DNA of 64,000 nt from Limnephilus marmoratus (taxonomy: Eukaryota; Arthropoda; Insecta; Trichoptera; Limnephilidae). Below are positions 1 through 10,373 of the stretch, in pieces. The DNA lies in the NCBI GenBank assembly GCA_917880885.1, contig OU862928.1:12791721-12855720 (forward strand), given 5' to 3'. The notes under the pieces are model-generated. The model made no database searches. It worked only from the letters and a program-made list of their open reading frames with translations, and was not told where the DNA came from. Position 1 is the stretch's first letter, and the number at the start of each line of letters is the position of its first letter. The position numbers and the translations under genes are program-made.

Positions 1-573
1 GGACTGATGGCTCCGCTTATCCTCGGCGGGACTGCCGGGTGACTGTAGCTCAGCTGCTTTGGTTAAGTTAAACAATCTCATCAAAATATGTATTTTTTTT
101 TATTCTGCATATTAACAAACTTTTATTTCAGCTACATCAGGTGGCGGAGATGAGACGTGATACTGTGAAATAAATAACTAACAACATGTACGCACTCGCA
201 TACTGCCTGCTAACAATGTATGCCCGGACATTGGGGGTCTAGAATCATTTTAAATAAAAAGTAGCTTCTTTATAAATAAAAAATTAGAGTCCTGACGAGC
301 ACGGTGAAGGAGGAAACCATCTGTTTCCTTAGAACGCCGTAGGAAAGTGGTTGGCAACCTCCAATGAGCTTCGAATATGATAATGTTTTCCTTTGAATTG
401 TGTCAGCAGATGAATCCTCAAATGGAATTTTGAAAACTGGTTTAACCCTTCGAATAATAAGAAAAAAAATATCTATAAACTTTTGCCTGTCAATGTTTGT
501 CACAAAATTTTCGGTTCTTCCCATGCATTTTAAATGTTCCCTTTTATTGTTTTTATTTATTCTTTTGCAAAAA
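1..573. other. No confident gene
   Basis: AT-rich sequence with a pyrimidine tract and possible splice acceptor ending near 130, followed by a short open stretch and AATAAA-like signals near 257 and 276. This could be the 3' end of a gene lying left of the window, but nothing in the translation is recognisable. Confidence 0.3.
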
Positions 574-1005
574 CAAAAATTTTAACAAAACAAAAAACGA
601 CTTCAAAAATGCACTAAAAAGTAAAAAAATAATTTCGTAGTCTTCTACAACTTCATAATCAACTTATTTTTTCTACTCATCAATATGTAGGTACGATTGA
701 TATTTTTGGAGTCGGTGTCAGTCAAGGTAGGTTTGTAACTACATACATAGTAATAGGTGAGATGTGCTTGTGTCGCAGAAGCGACTTGACGAGGCGAGAG
801 CGGGCCGCGGCGTGAGGGGACCTGTCAGTGAACACGTCGGGCCGGGTACCTTTGCTGACACCGACTCCAAAAATTACAATCGTACCTACATATTGATGAG
901 TAGAAAAAATAAGTTGATTATGAAGTTGTAGAAGACTACGAAATTATTTTTTTACTTTTTAGTGCATTTTTGAAGTCGTTTTTTGTTTTGTTAAAATTTT
1001 TGTTT
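574..1005. repeat. Long inverted repeat with GC-rich loop
   Basis: The left arm (574-723) and right arm (854-1005) match almost base for base in opposite orientation, from the AAAATTTTTGT side to the GTCGGTGTCAG side. The loop 724-853 is much richer in G and C than its surroundings. Confidence 0.85.
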
Positions 1006-1552
1006 ATTTTTTGATTTTTAGTGAATCTGAAGTACACTTAAGTACTAATTTGTCTAAATATAGGTAGACCTACTAAACGTGCTGCTCATATGAGAAAGAC
1101 ATAATTTGACCATAACGACGTGAGGATCAAATTAAGAGAATCGGCCGAGTTTCGTTAATTTTCCCCTAAGAATTGAAGAGTTCCGTTATTTTATCATGGA
1201 TCCGATAATCAGAACCTAACCAAACTCTCATCAAATTACCCTTGAATTACATCCTTTCCAATAAAAAAAGAATCATCGAAATCGGTTGGCGTGATATTGA
1301 GTTATTCGTCCATTTGTCGCGCACATACTTAATGCAAATTTAAGACTTATATGGTTTTCTCATGGATTCCATTGTCGGAACTAAACCAAATTAAAATGGG
1401 ACCACACGGAAAGCACCAGCTTTCAAATAAAAAAAGAATCATCAATATCGGTTCACGCAGTCGAAAGTTCTGATGTAACAAACATAAAAAAAAAAATTAA
1501 AAAAAATACAGCCGAATTGAGAACCTCCTCCTTTTTGAAGTCGTTTAAAAAG
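592..1552. mobile_element. Inverted-repeat non-autonomous element
   Basis: Two long arms, 574-723 and 854-1005, are inverted copies of each other and enclose a GC-rich spacer of about 130 bp. The motif CGACTTCAAAAA near 598 reappears inverted near 970 and again near 1,535. The right part (1,085-1,550) carries phrases such as 'aaaagaatcatcgaaatcgg' and 'gagaacctcctcctttttga', which I recognise as typical of a very abundant lepidopteran repeat. No coding capacity is visible. Element boundaries are approximate. Confidence 0.6.
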
Positions 1553-2149
1553 CAAAATTGTTCTAAAATCTAGATAAAGTAATTTTTCCGACGTGCTTAT
1601 TAGAATATTATTGTTCCTAAATATTAAAATTTTGATATTGGAAATGAGAATTGGCTCAAAAATACATTAAAGAACCTAGAATAAACTTAAAATTTTAAAT
1701 ACAGATTCCTTTTAAAGAAGTGTAATAAAACTATGTCTTAACTTTTTATCGCAATCACAAATTTATTTTAAAATTAAATGTGTGGGACATGGTTTCACAA
1801 TTATATTTTAAAATTAAATGTGTGGGACAATTTGCGTCTCTCGTGATTAGACGCGTTAAATTAAATCTGTATTTTGTAAATTAAAACTAAAAATATGAAA
1901 ATGTTTTCTCTTAGATTCTGGCAGCACATACACTGCAACTAGAATTTTATAACTGCACTATTTGAACAAATGAAATAATGGCCTCTTTCGAAATGTATCA
2001 GCAAATGAATACACAACCGAAATTCATTCATTAATACATTCTGAACACAATTCTGCTTTTAAGTAAGAGTAATTACTCTCCTAATATGCATAAAAAAGAG
2101 TTGGATTCGTAAACGAAAGAATTGTAGAACATTTTCAAACAATGTGTGT
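1553..2149. other. Non-coding, nothing recognised
   Basis: AT-rich sequence with a local near-duplicate ('ttttaaaattaaatgtgtgg' at about 1,766 and 1,806). No open frame or RNA gene was seen. Confidence 0.5.
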
Positions 2150-2219
2150 GTTTTTTTTTTTTTACAGTGAATACCGCACAAGAATCTCAACTGCTCCCGT
2201 CTGGAGCCAGTGAGACTAT
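2150..2219 (-). repeat. SINE family A, 3' end (split copy, left part)
   Basis: This is the poly(T)-headed end of the family seen complete at 32,223-32,593. It is cut at 2,219 by the foldback element; the rest of the same copy resumes at 5,481. The pentamer ACTAT is present on both sides of the insertion. Confidence 0.8.
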
Positions 2220-2619
2220 AGCCCAGGCAACGAAGGAAAAATAGGGGAAATAATTCATGTAGAAGCCAATTTTGGAACAGTTGTGGGGGAAGGTGTCCTT
2301 AACAAAATACTAAAAGTACTGGGGGGTGGGGGTGGAGCTAAGGGGGGGGGGGGGGGGTTTAAAGGTCCCTTTTTTCAGTTTTTCGTTAATAACTCAAAAA
2401 CTACTGCCTCTAGCGAAAAAATGTTCAGGTACTAAATTATTTCCATAAAATTCTCTACAAAAAAAGTTATATAAACTTTTTTGTTAGGATCAATGCTTAA
2501 GCAGATAGGGAGGGGGGAAAATGTAAAATTTTAAAAAAAAAGTTTTAATTTTTTAAAATGAAATGTTTGTCGGTAAAAATCAAATGCTTATTGTTAAAAA
2601 ATCAAATAATTAATGCTTA

Positions 2620-2897
2620 GGGGTCGTCCATTAATCACGTGACTCTCGAAAGGGGGGGGGGGGGTTCGTTCGGAAAAAATCACCAAATATCACCGGAGGG
2701 GGGGGGGGGTGTAATGAGATATCACGTGTATTTATTTTTCGTGATAATATTCTGAAAATTTCAAAATACTTTGTACTAAAATACACGTGATTTGGGGGGG
2801 GGGGGGGTTAGTCTAAAACCTCACCACATATCACCACGGGGGGGGAGGGGGGTTAAAAAGTTGCTAAAAAAACATCACGTGATTAATGGACGACCCC
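2620..2897. mobile_element. PIF/Harbinger-like MITE (left arm)
   Basis: A 278-bp element bounded by GGGGTCGTCCATTAATCACG and its reverse complement, flanked by the trinucleotide TTA on both sides (2,617-2,619 and 2,898-2,900). G-start termini and a 3-bp TWA duplication are the Harbinger signature. The interior has several long poly(G) runs and further CACGTGA motifs. There is no coding capacity. Confidence 0.8.
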
Positions 2898-2911
2898 TTA
2901 GGGATGTACCT

Positions 2912-3774
2912 TGAACATTAAATTTCGTCGAAATCTAAACATTCATCGTCATCAATGCTGTCTTCGACGGGGGCTCCGTTCATACATGAGCCGAGGCAGC
3001 CACAGGCACCGGAGCAGGCAATCCCTGCTTTGCGGCAACCGCAGCGCATCCCACACCCAGTCGTGCATCGGCAAAAGATCGTGTTCAAAATGGAGATGGG
3101 TGCCACAGGGTCGTTCGTGTTAACTGGGTTAAGGATCCCATCTTCTCCCTTGACCCAACTCCCTTGGATGGGTAGTAGAGGATTGCCTAGCCACTGTTGT
3201 ATCTGTAAAAAAGTAATGAGACCAAGGTAAGCATTCATCACAAATTAATATTTGTAATAAGAAAGCAGTATTTAAAACTATATGCAACTGGATTTAATTA
3301 CCTGTAGATATATTCTGAGCGAGTGTTGCTTTGAAGCTCCTCTGGTGGGAGGAAGAGTGGCCATGTCTGATTTGGGCTTCATTGACGCTTTCAAAAATGC
3401 CGAGTACCGATGTTTGTTTAGGTTGTCTTAATGAGCAGGCGCTTTGTATACAGCCAAAAAAAGTTTCTCGCCAGCCTGTTCAATATTCTCAGGTGATGCT
3501 GAGGGATCAGAGAATATTGGTGAAATATCTTGCGCGAGGCCAGGATTTTCTGTGAAGAGCTTAGCGATTCCCACTTTACTCTTTACATATATCGCCGAGA
3601 TGGTGTCGCATCCGGAGAAGCTATGGAGAAGGAGAATCGTTTTAGCGATTGGAAGCTGTTAGCAAGAAAATGTTCTTGTTGAATGGTGATGGTCGTTTTA
3701 TCGTGAAAGTTGATGTCAACAGAAGTTTTTGTGAGCCTCCTTTGCTTCTGCTCCGCTCGAAAGAAACAAAACAA
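2912..3774 (-). pseudogene. PIN-like/CXC protein gene, inverted internally deleted copy
   Basis: Read on the minus strand, 3,774-3,662 encodes a stretch with the motif TITIQQEHFLAN. It is then joined, after loss of the nuclease-like middle, to the segment after HSFSGCDT. Downstream come the ENPGL...DISPIFSDPSASPENI region, a TAA stop shared with the other arm (near 3,430), an intron, and the CXC-type cysteine cluster CRCTTGCGMRCGCRKAG. It mirrors the plus-strand copy 4,029-4,780. The stop and deletion make it a pseudogene. The frame remains open across the SGCDT-KLF junction, where the plus-strand copy is frameshifted. Confidence 0.65.
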
Positions 3775-3776
3775 GG

Positions 3777-4780
3777 TTGATTCACTTGCTCAGCGAGAAA
3801 ATGACTGCAGCCGGGATTAAAACAACTGTTGCTACAGGGGATGCTGATAGCACTATTGTGAGTTGTGGGTTGGATGAAGCTGCTCTACATTCAAATGTAG
3901 CAATAGTTGCGGAGGATGTGGACTTGTTAGTTCTCCTCATTGGATTGGCACCACCATCAATCAATATGTATTTCATGAAGCCGGGCCGTGGGAATGTGGA
4001 GACCAAATTGTTATCGGTGCGACAACTTCAACAGCTTCCAATCGCCAAAACAATTCTCCTTCTCCATAGCTTCTCCGGATGCGACACCACCTCGGCAATA
4101 TATGGAAAGTGTAAAGTAGGAATGTAAATGTAAAGCTCTTCGCAGAAAATCCTGGCCTCACCCAAGACATTTCACCAATATTCTCTGATCCCTCAGCATC
4201 ACCTGAGAATATTGAACAGGCTGGCGAGAAACTTTTTTTGGCTGTATACAAAGCGCCTGCTCATTAAGACAACCTAAACAAACATCGGTATTCGGCATTT
4301 TTGAAAGCGTCAATGAAGCCCAAATCAGACATGGCCACTCTTCCTCCCACCAGAGGAGCTTCAAAGCAACACTCGCTCAGAATATATCTACAGGTAATTA
4401 AATCCAGTTGCATATAGTTTTAAATACTGCTTTCTTATTACAAATATTAATTTGTGATGAATGCTTACCTTGGTCTCATTACTTTTTTACAGATACAACA
4501 GTGGCTAGGCAATCCTCTACTACCCATCCAAGGGAGTTGGGTCAAGGGAGAAGATGGGATCCTTAACCCAGTTAACACGAACGACCCTGTGGCACCCATC
4601 TCCATTTTGAACACGATCTTTTGCCGATGCACGACTGGGTGTGGGATGCGCTGCGGTTGCCGCAAAGCAGGGATTGCCTGCTCCGGTGCCTGCGGCTGCC
4701 TCGGCTCATGTATGAACGGAGCCCCCGTCGAAGACAGCATTGATGACGATGAATGTTTAAATTTCGACGAAATTTAATGT
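3777..4780 (+). pseudogene. PIN-like/CXC protein gene fragment
   Basis: The first segment (3,777-4,127) has TGDADSTIV, AEDVDLLVLLIG and HSFSGCDTTSAIYGK, which resembles the acidic-residue-rich PIN/FEN-like region of an uncharacterised protein family common in insect and cnidarian genomes. After a frame change near 4,128 it continues (ENPGLTQDISPIF, a TAA stop near 4,272, then LNKHRYSAFLKAS and ATLPPTRGAS) to a GT donor at 4,394. A TTTTTTACAG acceptor ends at about 4,492. The last exon gives IQQWLGNPLLPI and a tesmin/TSO1-like cysteine cluster (CRCTTGCGMRCGC...CGCLGSC), then an acidic tail ending near 4,777. The original N-terminal region is missing here or lies inverted in the loop. Family membership is from motif memory; the enzymatic role is unknown. 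Confidence 0.7.
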
Positions 4781-4797
4781 TCAAGGTACATCCCTAA

Positions 4798-5071
4798 GGG
4801 GTCGTCCATTAATCACGTGATGTTTTTTTAGCAACTTTTTAACCCCCCTCCCCCCCCCCGTGGTGATATGTGGTGAGGTTTTAGACTAACCCCCCCCCCC
4901 CAAATCACGTGTATTTTAGTACAAAGTATTTTGAAATTTTCAGAATATTATCACGAAAAATAAATACACGTGATATCTCATTACACCCCCCCCCCCCCCC
5001 GGTGATATTTGGTGATTTTTTCCGAACGACCCCCCCCCCTTTCGAGAGTCACGTGATTAATGGACGACCCC
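4798..5071. mobile_element. PIF/Harbinger-like MITE (right arm)
   Basis: This is the inverted counterpart of the 2,620-2,897 element, with the same termini and TAA on both sides (4,795-4,797 and 5,072-5,074). Its position is symmetric in the palindrome, so the two represent one insertion that was later duplicated with the arm. Confidence 0.8.
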
Positions 5072-5480
5072 TAAGCATTAATTATTTGATTTTTTAACAA
5101 TAAGCATTTGATTTTTACCGACAAACATTTCATTTTAAAAAATTAAAACTTTTTTTTTTAAATTTTACATTTTCCCCCCTCCCTATCTGCTTAAGCATTG
5201 ATCCTAACAAAAAAGTTTATATAACTTTTTTTGTAGAGAATTTTATGGAAATAATTTAGTACCTGAACATTTTTTCGCTAGAGGCAGTAGTTTTTGAGTT
5301 ATTAACGAAAAACTGAAAAAAGGGACCTTTAAACCCCCCCCCTCCCCCTTAGCTCCACCCCCACCCCCCAGTACTTTTAGTATTTTGTTAAGGACACCTT
5401 CCCCTACAACTGTGCCAAAATTGGCTTCTACATGAATTATTTCCCCTATTTGGTATTTTTTGGTCTTCGTTGCCTGGGCT

Positions 5481-5690
5481 ACTATGGCATCCCCAATTGG
5501 GGTATGTTGTGAGGCTGAAGGTAGTGGGGAGGGGAAGGTGGTGGGGGAGAGGAAGGTTGGGAAGTACCTGGCTATTCAGATCTGGTCACTAAACACGTCT
5601 AAAGCCATTTTCAAGCAATGTTTCAATTCTGAATGGTGGTCTTACACCAGGGCGATACTGATAGTATCTTCCACTCTGTTACTCCTTTCA
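5481..5690 (-). repeat. SINE family A, remainder of split copy
   Basis: Continuation of the copy started at 2,150-2,219. It contains the family's landmarks in reverse: GGCATCCCCAATTGGGGTAT, a GGGGAGGGGAAGG run, ATTCAGATCTGGTCAC and GAATGGTGGTCTTACACCAG. Confidence 0.8.
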
Positions 5691-6842
5691 TAAGTTACAA
5701 TTTGGCTCCCGACGTGGATTACAATCATTAACATGTTTTGTCACTTCATCTATCATTTTACATTGTGGGTACATATTTTTTGTATGGTGTTGTAATCTGG
5801 AAATGTCTTCTCTTCGCATCTCTGTCTGCAGTCACATGTTAGTCCGTTTTAAATTAATTATTACAAAATTCTCCTCATATCAACCAGGATCTCGCTTATT
5901 TTATTTTAATCATTTCATTTTGATAATTTTATTTTAACCATAATATTTTAATCCAAGCACAAGCATTTTTCCCATTTCGCAGTGTAATTTTGACAAACTT
6001 TTGTAACTTTCCACTGAAAGTTACAAAATAGTCTAAGTCTTATATTAAGAAATAGTCATTACTATTTCTTAATCTGTCATAGTCTGTGTTTTTTAACTGT
6101 CCCATTTACTATAATACTGGTTTTATGCAAGTGATTTTCATTACAAAATCGTCTAATAATTTTTTGTTTTCTTTACAGTAGTTCTGTAGGTACAAAGTGA
6201 TCAAATACTTTGTTACAATGGTAATCATGGCACATGGTTTTATTTTCTGGTGATTATGGTATTGTGCCTATTTAAACTTAGAATGGACCACACTAAAAAA
6301 TGTAAGTTAACAATAATTTTAACTTTTTCTTGATTTGATTAATTCTGTTTCAGAATGTTATTTTTCTTTTCAGAACAGTGTGCTTCATCTTTAAATAATT
6401 GATTTTATCACCACATTTTACATCTTATTGGCAATTCCTCGTACCTAAATATCTTTTTATTTTAATTTTATAGCTTTAATTAATCGGCGTTTTACACTTT
6501 ATTTACTAGAAGATTCCTTGAGTTCCTTCCATTTAACATAAAATTTTATCAATTATAAAATATTTAATAAGTAATTTATTTCCTGTTCATTTAATGTATC
6601 GACAATTTTTTTTTTGTTCATGTGACCCAAGTGAAATTTTGTCACAAACAAGTTATCTTTCAATTTGGGAGGCGGGAATAGGAACTGCCGCCCGGGAACC
6701 TTTATTGGATAACCAACACTTCTGCCATAGGTCACCCCAAGTGGTTCGCTACGTTTGGTAATTTGGCAGGGGTGCCCGGGTTCATGGGATAAGGTGTGTT
6801 TAGGTCTGATGACCAGGACACACTTTATTTATTTTATTATTA
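5691..6842. other. Non-coding, possible retroelement debris
   Basis: 'ttggctcccgacgtggatta' at about 5,701 resembles the primer-binding region that follows an LTR in BEL or gypsy elements, but no LTR is visible. At 6,720-6,790 a short stretch (GGTCACCCCAAGTGG...GGGGTGCCCG) is repeated inverted at 58,555-58,620. The rest is AT-rich without recognisable genes. Confidence 0.4.
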
Positions 6843-9263
6843 TTTTTTTTTTGAAAAACATTACATTTTACATCGTTATAATGAACTATGGCTGTTCAAC
6901 TAGGCAATTTGCCCGTTTTAGAACAGTCAAAATGAACAGATTTTTTTCATATAAAATTAGTGTGTTGACTATAATATTGTCTTATACTTAAATATAACAC
7001 TTGATAAATAATATTAAGATTTTGATGGTGGATACAAGAAGTTACTTATAAGTGTTAATTATATATTTAACAATAGAAAATAAAATATAGAGAAGAGAAA
7101 TAAAAAGAACATTCCAAAAGAAAAAAAAAAAAAAAATCTTTTTTATATTTTATTAGCACTTATGCTCTTCAACCATTTCAAGAAATTTTAGTATTGATTT
7201 TGATGAATTAATCAACTCGAGAATCAAAAAATGGGTAAGAAAAAAAAATAATGGATTAAAAAAGAAAAAGAAGGTAGAGAAAAGAAAATGCAAAGAAAAA
7301 AAAAATTAAGCAATTTTTGAACTTAAATTGTATAAAAATAATATTAAGGTAATACCAATATAATACCAGTATATATGAATGTCAACATAAAATAAAAATT
7401 TAATGACTGTTGTTTAACATATTTTCGCATTCAGCTCTCCCCAAGACCAGAAGCCAATCATTTACCAGATTACGCAGAATGCTATCACTTTTTGATTTCC
7501 AAGCATCGGGTATAAGATTAAGCAATTTAGGGCCTAAGTACAAAAATTGTCTTTGAGCTAAGGATGAATAAGTGGTGGGAGGAACTACTGGGTTCCTCTT
7601 TGCATGTCTGGTGTCATGATAATGGTCTATGGAAGTGTAGTGTAGCCGCTGTTTTTGGGTATGTATTATGATTTTCCTAATATATAATTGCCTTTCATCA
7701 AGAACACGAAACTCTTCGAACAATGAATCGCTGGGGTATCTGAACGGTTTTTTGAGAATGACTCTTAGAAGTGATTTCTGAGATTTTGCTAAGGGATCAA
7801 GTATTGTTTTAGTACAACCGCCCCAACCTAAGGATGCATAATCTAATATGGAATTACACATGGCAAAGTAAATTCGTTTCATATCTTTTACGCAGATAAT
7901 ATTTCTAATTGCCACGAAAAGATGTATAAGTTTCCTGACCTTTGCAGAAGTTAAGTCTATATATTTATCCCATCTCAGAAATTTATCAATGATAATTCCA
8001 AGATATTTAATACTGTCTACACATTCCAAGGTATTGCATTTACATGTAGTTATGTGGTTGCAGTGGTGTATGATAATGTTATGAATTTCTTTTGGTTGAC
8101 CCGCTTGGGTTGGACTAAAGCAGATGAATTTAGTTTTATCCAAGTTTAGAGTGAGGAGATTGCTATCTAGCAACTGTTTGACTTTGTACCAATTTCTGCT
8201 TTACTGTGAGATTCTTTCCAGGTTTTGCCTTCACATAACAAAACTGTATCATCTGCAAAGGTTATTATGTGGTCCTAGAGTACTGAGGTGCTGGTCCTAG
8301 AGGTGGATGTTAAAGTGGTCCTAGAGTACTTCCTTGAGGTACACCATATTTAATATTGGCTGGATCGCTTAGAGTACCGTTAATATCCACTCTTTGGCTT
8401 CTATTTTCTAGGTAACTAACCAACCATTTGAATAGTTGACCATTCCAATTCGCTGTAGTTTATTCAACAAAATTTTATGGGATATAGTGTCAAATGCTTT
8501 GGCTAAATCTAAAAAGACTGCAATGCATTTAATCCCTTTGTCTAGATTACTAGAAATGATTTTTGTTAAATTAGCAATAGCGTTTTCAGTGCCTAAAACA
8601 TTGCGAAAGCCGTACTGTCTACTAGAGAGGATGTTGTTAATTTCAAGATAATGACTGAGTCGGTTCTTTACAATTTTCTCAATAATTTTTGAGACAGAAT
8701 TGAGCAAGGAAATAGGCCTGTAATTGTTTATCTGTGATTTGTCCCCATTCTTGTGCAGTAGTAAAACGATTGAGTGTTTTAAATGATTAGGGAATTTACC
8801 CGTTTTAAAGCTTAGATTTGAAATGAACGCAATCGGTATGGCTATGTATGATTTAATAATTTTTAGCAGATTTGATGAAATCTTATTGGGACCACATGCT
8901 TTTGATGACTTGAGGTCGTCAAATATCTTCATGACTTCGTTTGATGATGTTTCGATTAAGGATATTTTGTGACCGAGATTAGGGATAGGTAAATTGGCGA
9001 GATCAGTTTCCGTTGTATTACATTTAACGAGAATTTTTTTAGCAAGTGTGTCTCTTACAGATGTCAAATAGCTATTGGCAAAGTTTGCCATGTTTTTGCG
9101 GACTTGAGAGTTTGAATTATTGATGTATAGAGATTTAATTTCGGAAGATTTATTAATTTTAGATTTGGTTACATTGCGAAAAGTTTCCCAAAAACGTTTT
9201 GGACTGCAGTTATTTTCGTAAATGAGTTTTTTATAAAAGTTCTCTTTCGAGGATTTAATTAAA
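6843..9263 (-). mobile_element. Non-LTR retrotransposon copy 1, 3' half
   Basis: The sequence is a minus-strand relative of the element at 40,574-46,819. It starts at a poly(T) (6,843-6,852, i.e. the poly(A) tail) and a 3' UTR containing GGCAATTTGCCCGTTTTAGA. It continues through ORF2 up to the linker before the reverse transcriptase. It stops at 9,263 where the gypsy element begins; the matching 5' half resumes at 17,840. Confidence 0.85.
7400..9263 (-). pseudogene. Non-LTR ORF2 reverse transcriptase (copy 1, broken)
   Basis: 9,263-8,408 encodes the connector (KSSKENFYKKLIYENNCSPK), the LHKNGDKSQINNYRPISLLN block, RQYGFRN and FLDLAKAFDTISHKILL of a Jockey/CR1-group reverse transcriptase. 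The reading is broken at about 8,280-8,405, where the sequence after GVPQGSTLGPL is replaced by scrambled filler. That removes the LFNVYINDV block ahead of the FADD motif. 8,173-7,400 carries the thumb and C-terminal region (IKYLGIIIDKFLRW, SILDYASLGWGG) and ends in AECENMLNNSH, as in copy 2. A recent but inactive copy. Confidence 0.85.
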
Positions 9264-10353
9264 CGCCACTGCACAGACTACAGTTTCGCTCTTTCGCCGC
9301 AAGCGCACCGCGCGCGCTAGTGGAGCCAAATGCGAGCAACGGTCGGCGAAGCCACCGACTCTCCACACTTCCTAGGGAGAGCGCTCCGCGAACAGTCGAT
9401 TGTTGTGTTAAGGAGAAATTCTCTCCGCAGGGCACCTTTGTGGCCCGAGTCATCCGCGACGCAATATGGCGTCGGGAATTTAATACGCAAATGCGTATTC
9501 TAGATGCTACGGCAGACAAGGCCGAGGCGTAATTTAAAGTACAGTGACAATGTTTACGTGTGTGGGACGTTTCACCTGGAGACTCCTGTTGGAACGAGAT
9601 CCCCTCTGCTGCGGACGAGGATTGGACCTGCCGCCTCCATCGCAGTAAGCCCCCTTAAATTAATGTGTTCTATTTGCCCTCGCGATTTTACCTGAGCAAT
9701 GACGATCCCAGAGAGGACAGGTTGAGAGACTTACCGTGTAGGGACATTCTAGCCAGGAACTGCCTTTTAATTATGAATTATTATGTTGGTTTCATCTGAT
9801 TTTATTATGTTGGTTTCATCTGATTTTCTGTAATCTATTTAGGTATTATGTATGTATAACTTCTTATATTAATGAGTTTTTTGTTTTTTCTTTAAATTCT
9901 ATATTGTCAAATGTGGAAACTTCACTGGTTCATGCAAATTTGTCAAATGTAATTATTTAATAAAATATGTACAACTGTTTGTTTCCCAAATAAAGTAAAA
10001 TAAAAAAAATAAAATAAAAACCTTGTATTTCTGTGTTTTCTCACAATACATTTTGTTTGTTTTACCTAAATACCGTTCTTTTATTGAGGAGATTGTTCGA
10101 GGGTGATCACGGCCAGTATTTCCCCCCATGTAAAACATTCCAAACAGCCTACCGGCGACCACACCACCCTGATGACGAGGGTCTCCCCTGCTTGCCGTTG
10201 GTTCGAGCTAGCCGCCTGCAAGGTAGGTCGGAGCCCGCCCTGTGGTGCCGCCCTCCTGGTGGCACCCGGGCCCAGCGAGGTTCTGGTTCCTATACGGGGC
10301 GTAGTCCCCGAGCGTAACTCTGACACCATGTAGCCGCTGCCAGGTTGTTAGCA
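9264..10353 (+). repeat. 5' LTR (truncated, interrupted)
   Basis: It matches the 3' LTR from its position 17,002 onward, beginning CGCCACTGCACAGACTAC and ending GGTTGTTAGCA. The TGTTACGATG start is lost. A foreign 248-bp segment sits at 9,773-10,020. Confidence 0.85.
9773..10020 (+). mobile_element. Short retroposed insert in the 5' LTR
   Basis: This segment is absent from the 3' LTR between CTGCCTTTTAA and CCTTGTATTTC. It carries a tandem duplication of ATGTTGGTTTCATCTGATTT (about 9,780-9,830) and ends in an AATAAAG signal and an A-rich tail. This suggests a 5'-truncated non-LTR or SINE-like insertion. Target duplication was not evident. Confidence 0.6.
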
Positions 10354-10373
10354 CTGGCGCGCCAACTCTGGGG
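10354..10373 (+). other. Primer binding site candidate
   Basis: Immediately after the LTR end (TTAGCA) the sequence reads C then TGGCGCGCCAACTCTGGGG. This fits the TGG start expected for pairing with a tRNA 3' end in Ty3/gypsy elements. Which tRNA is not determined. Confidence 0.55.

Larger units (their letters stand above)
2220..5480. mobile_element. Giant foldback DNA transposon carrying gene fragments
   Basis: The element has perfect 16-bp terminal inverted repeats, AGCCCAGGCAACGAAG at 2,220-2,235 and its reverse complement at 5,465-5,480. A 5-bp duplication, ACTAT, flanks it at 2,215-2,219 and 5,481-5,485. Uninterrupted copies of the target SINE (for example 31,800) read straight through this site, which confirms the boundaries. 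The arms 2,220-3,661 and about 4,029-5,480 are nearly identical inverted copies with only scattered substitutions and small indels; the loop is about 370 bp. The arms contain long G or C runs, a Harbinger-like MITE each, and inverted copies of the C-terminal part of a PIN-like/CXC gene. I cannot assign a superfamily: the 5-bp duplication and these termini do not match one I can name confidently. Confidence 0.88.

Noticed and set aside
1..170. Possible last two exons of a host gene
   Set aside because: A plausible donor (near 57) and acceptor (near 130) exist, but the translated sequence is short and unrecognisable.
2955..3230. Plus-strand 91-residue frame, mirrored at 4,465-4,740
   Set aside because: It is the antisense shadow of the cysteine-rich exon present in both arms.
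10140..10190. Further hammerhead motif (CCCTGATGACGAGGG)
   Set aside because: It has the CTGATGA word and a short stem but no GAAA core or cleavage triplet.
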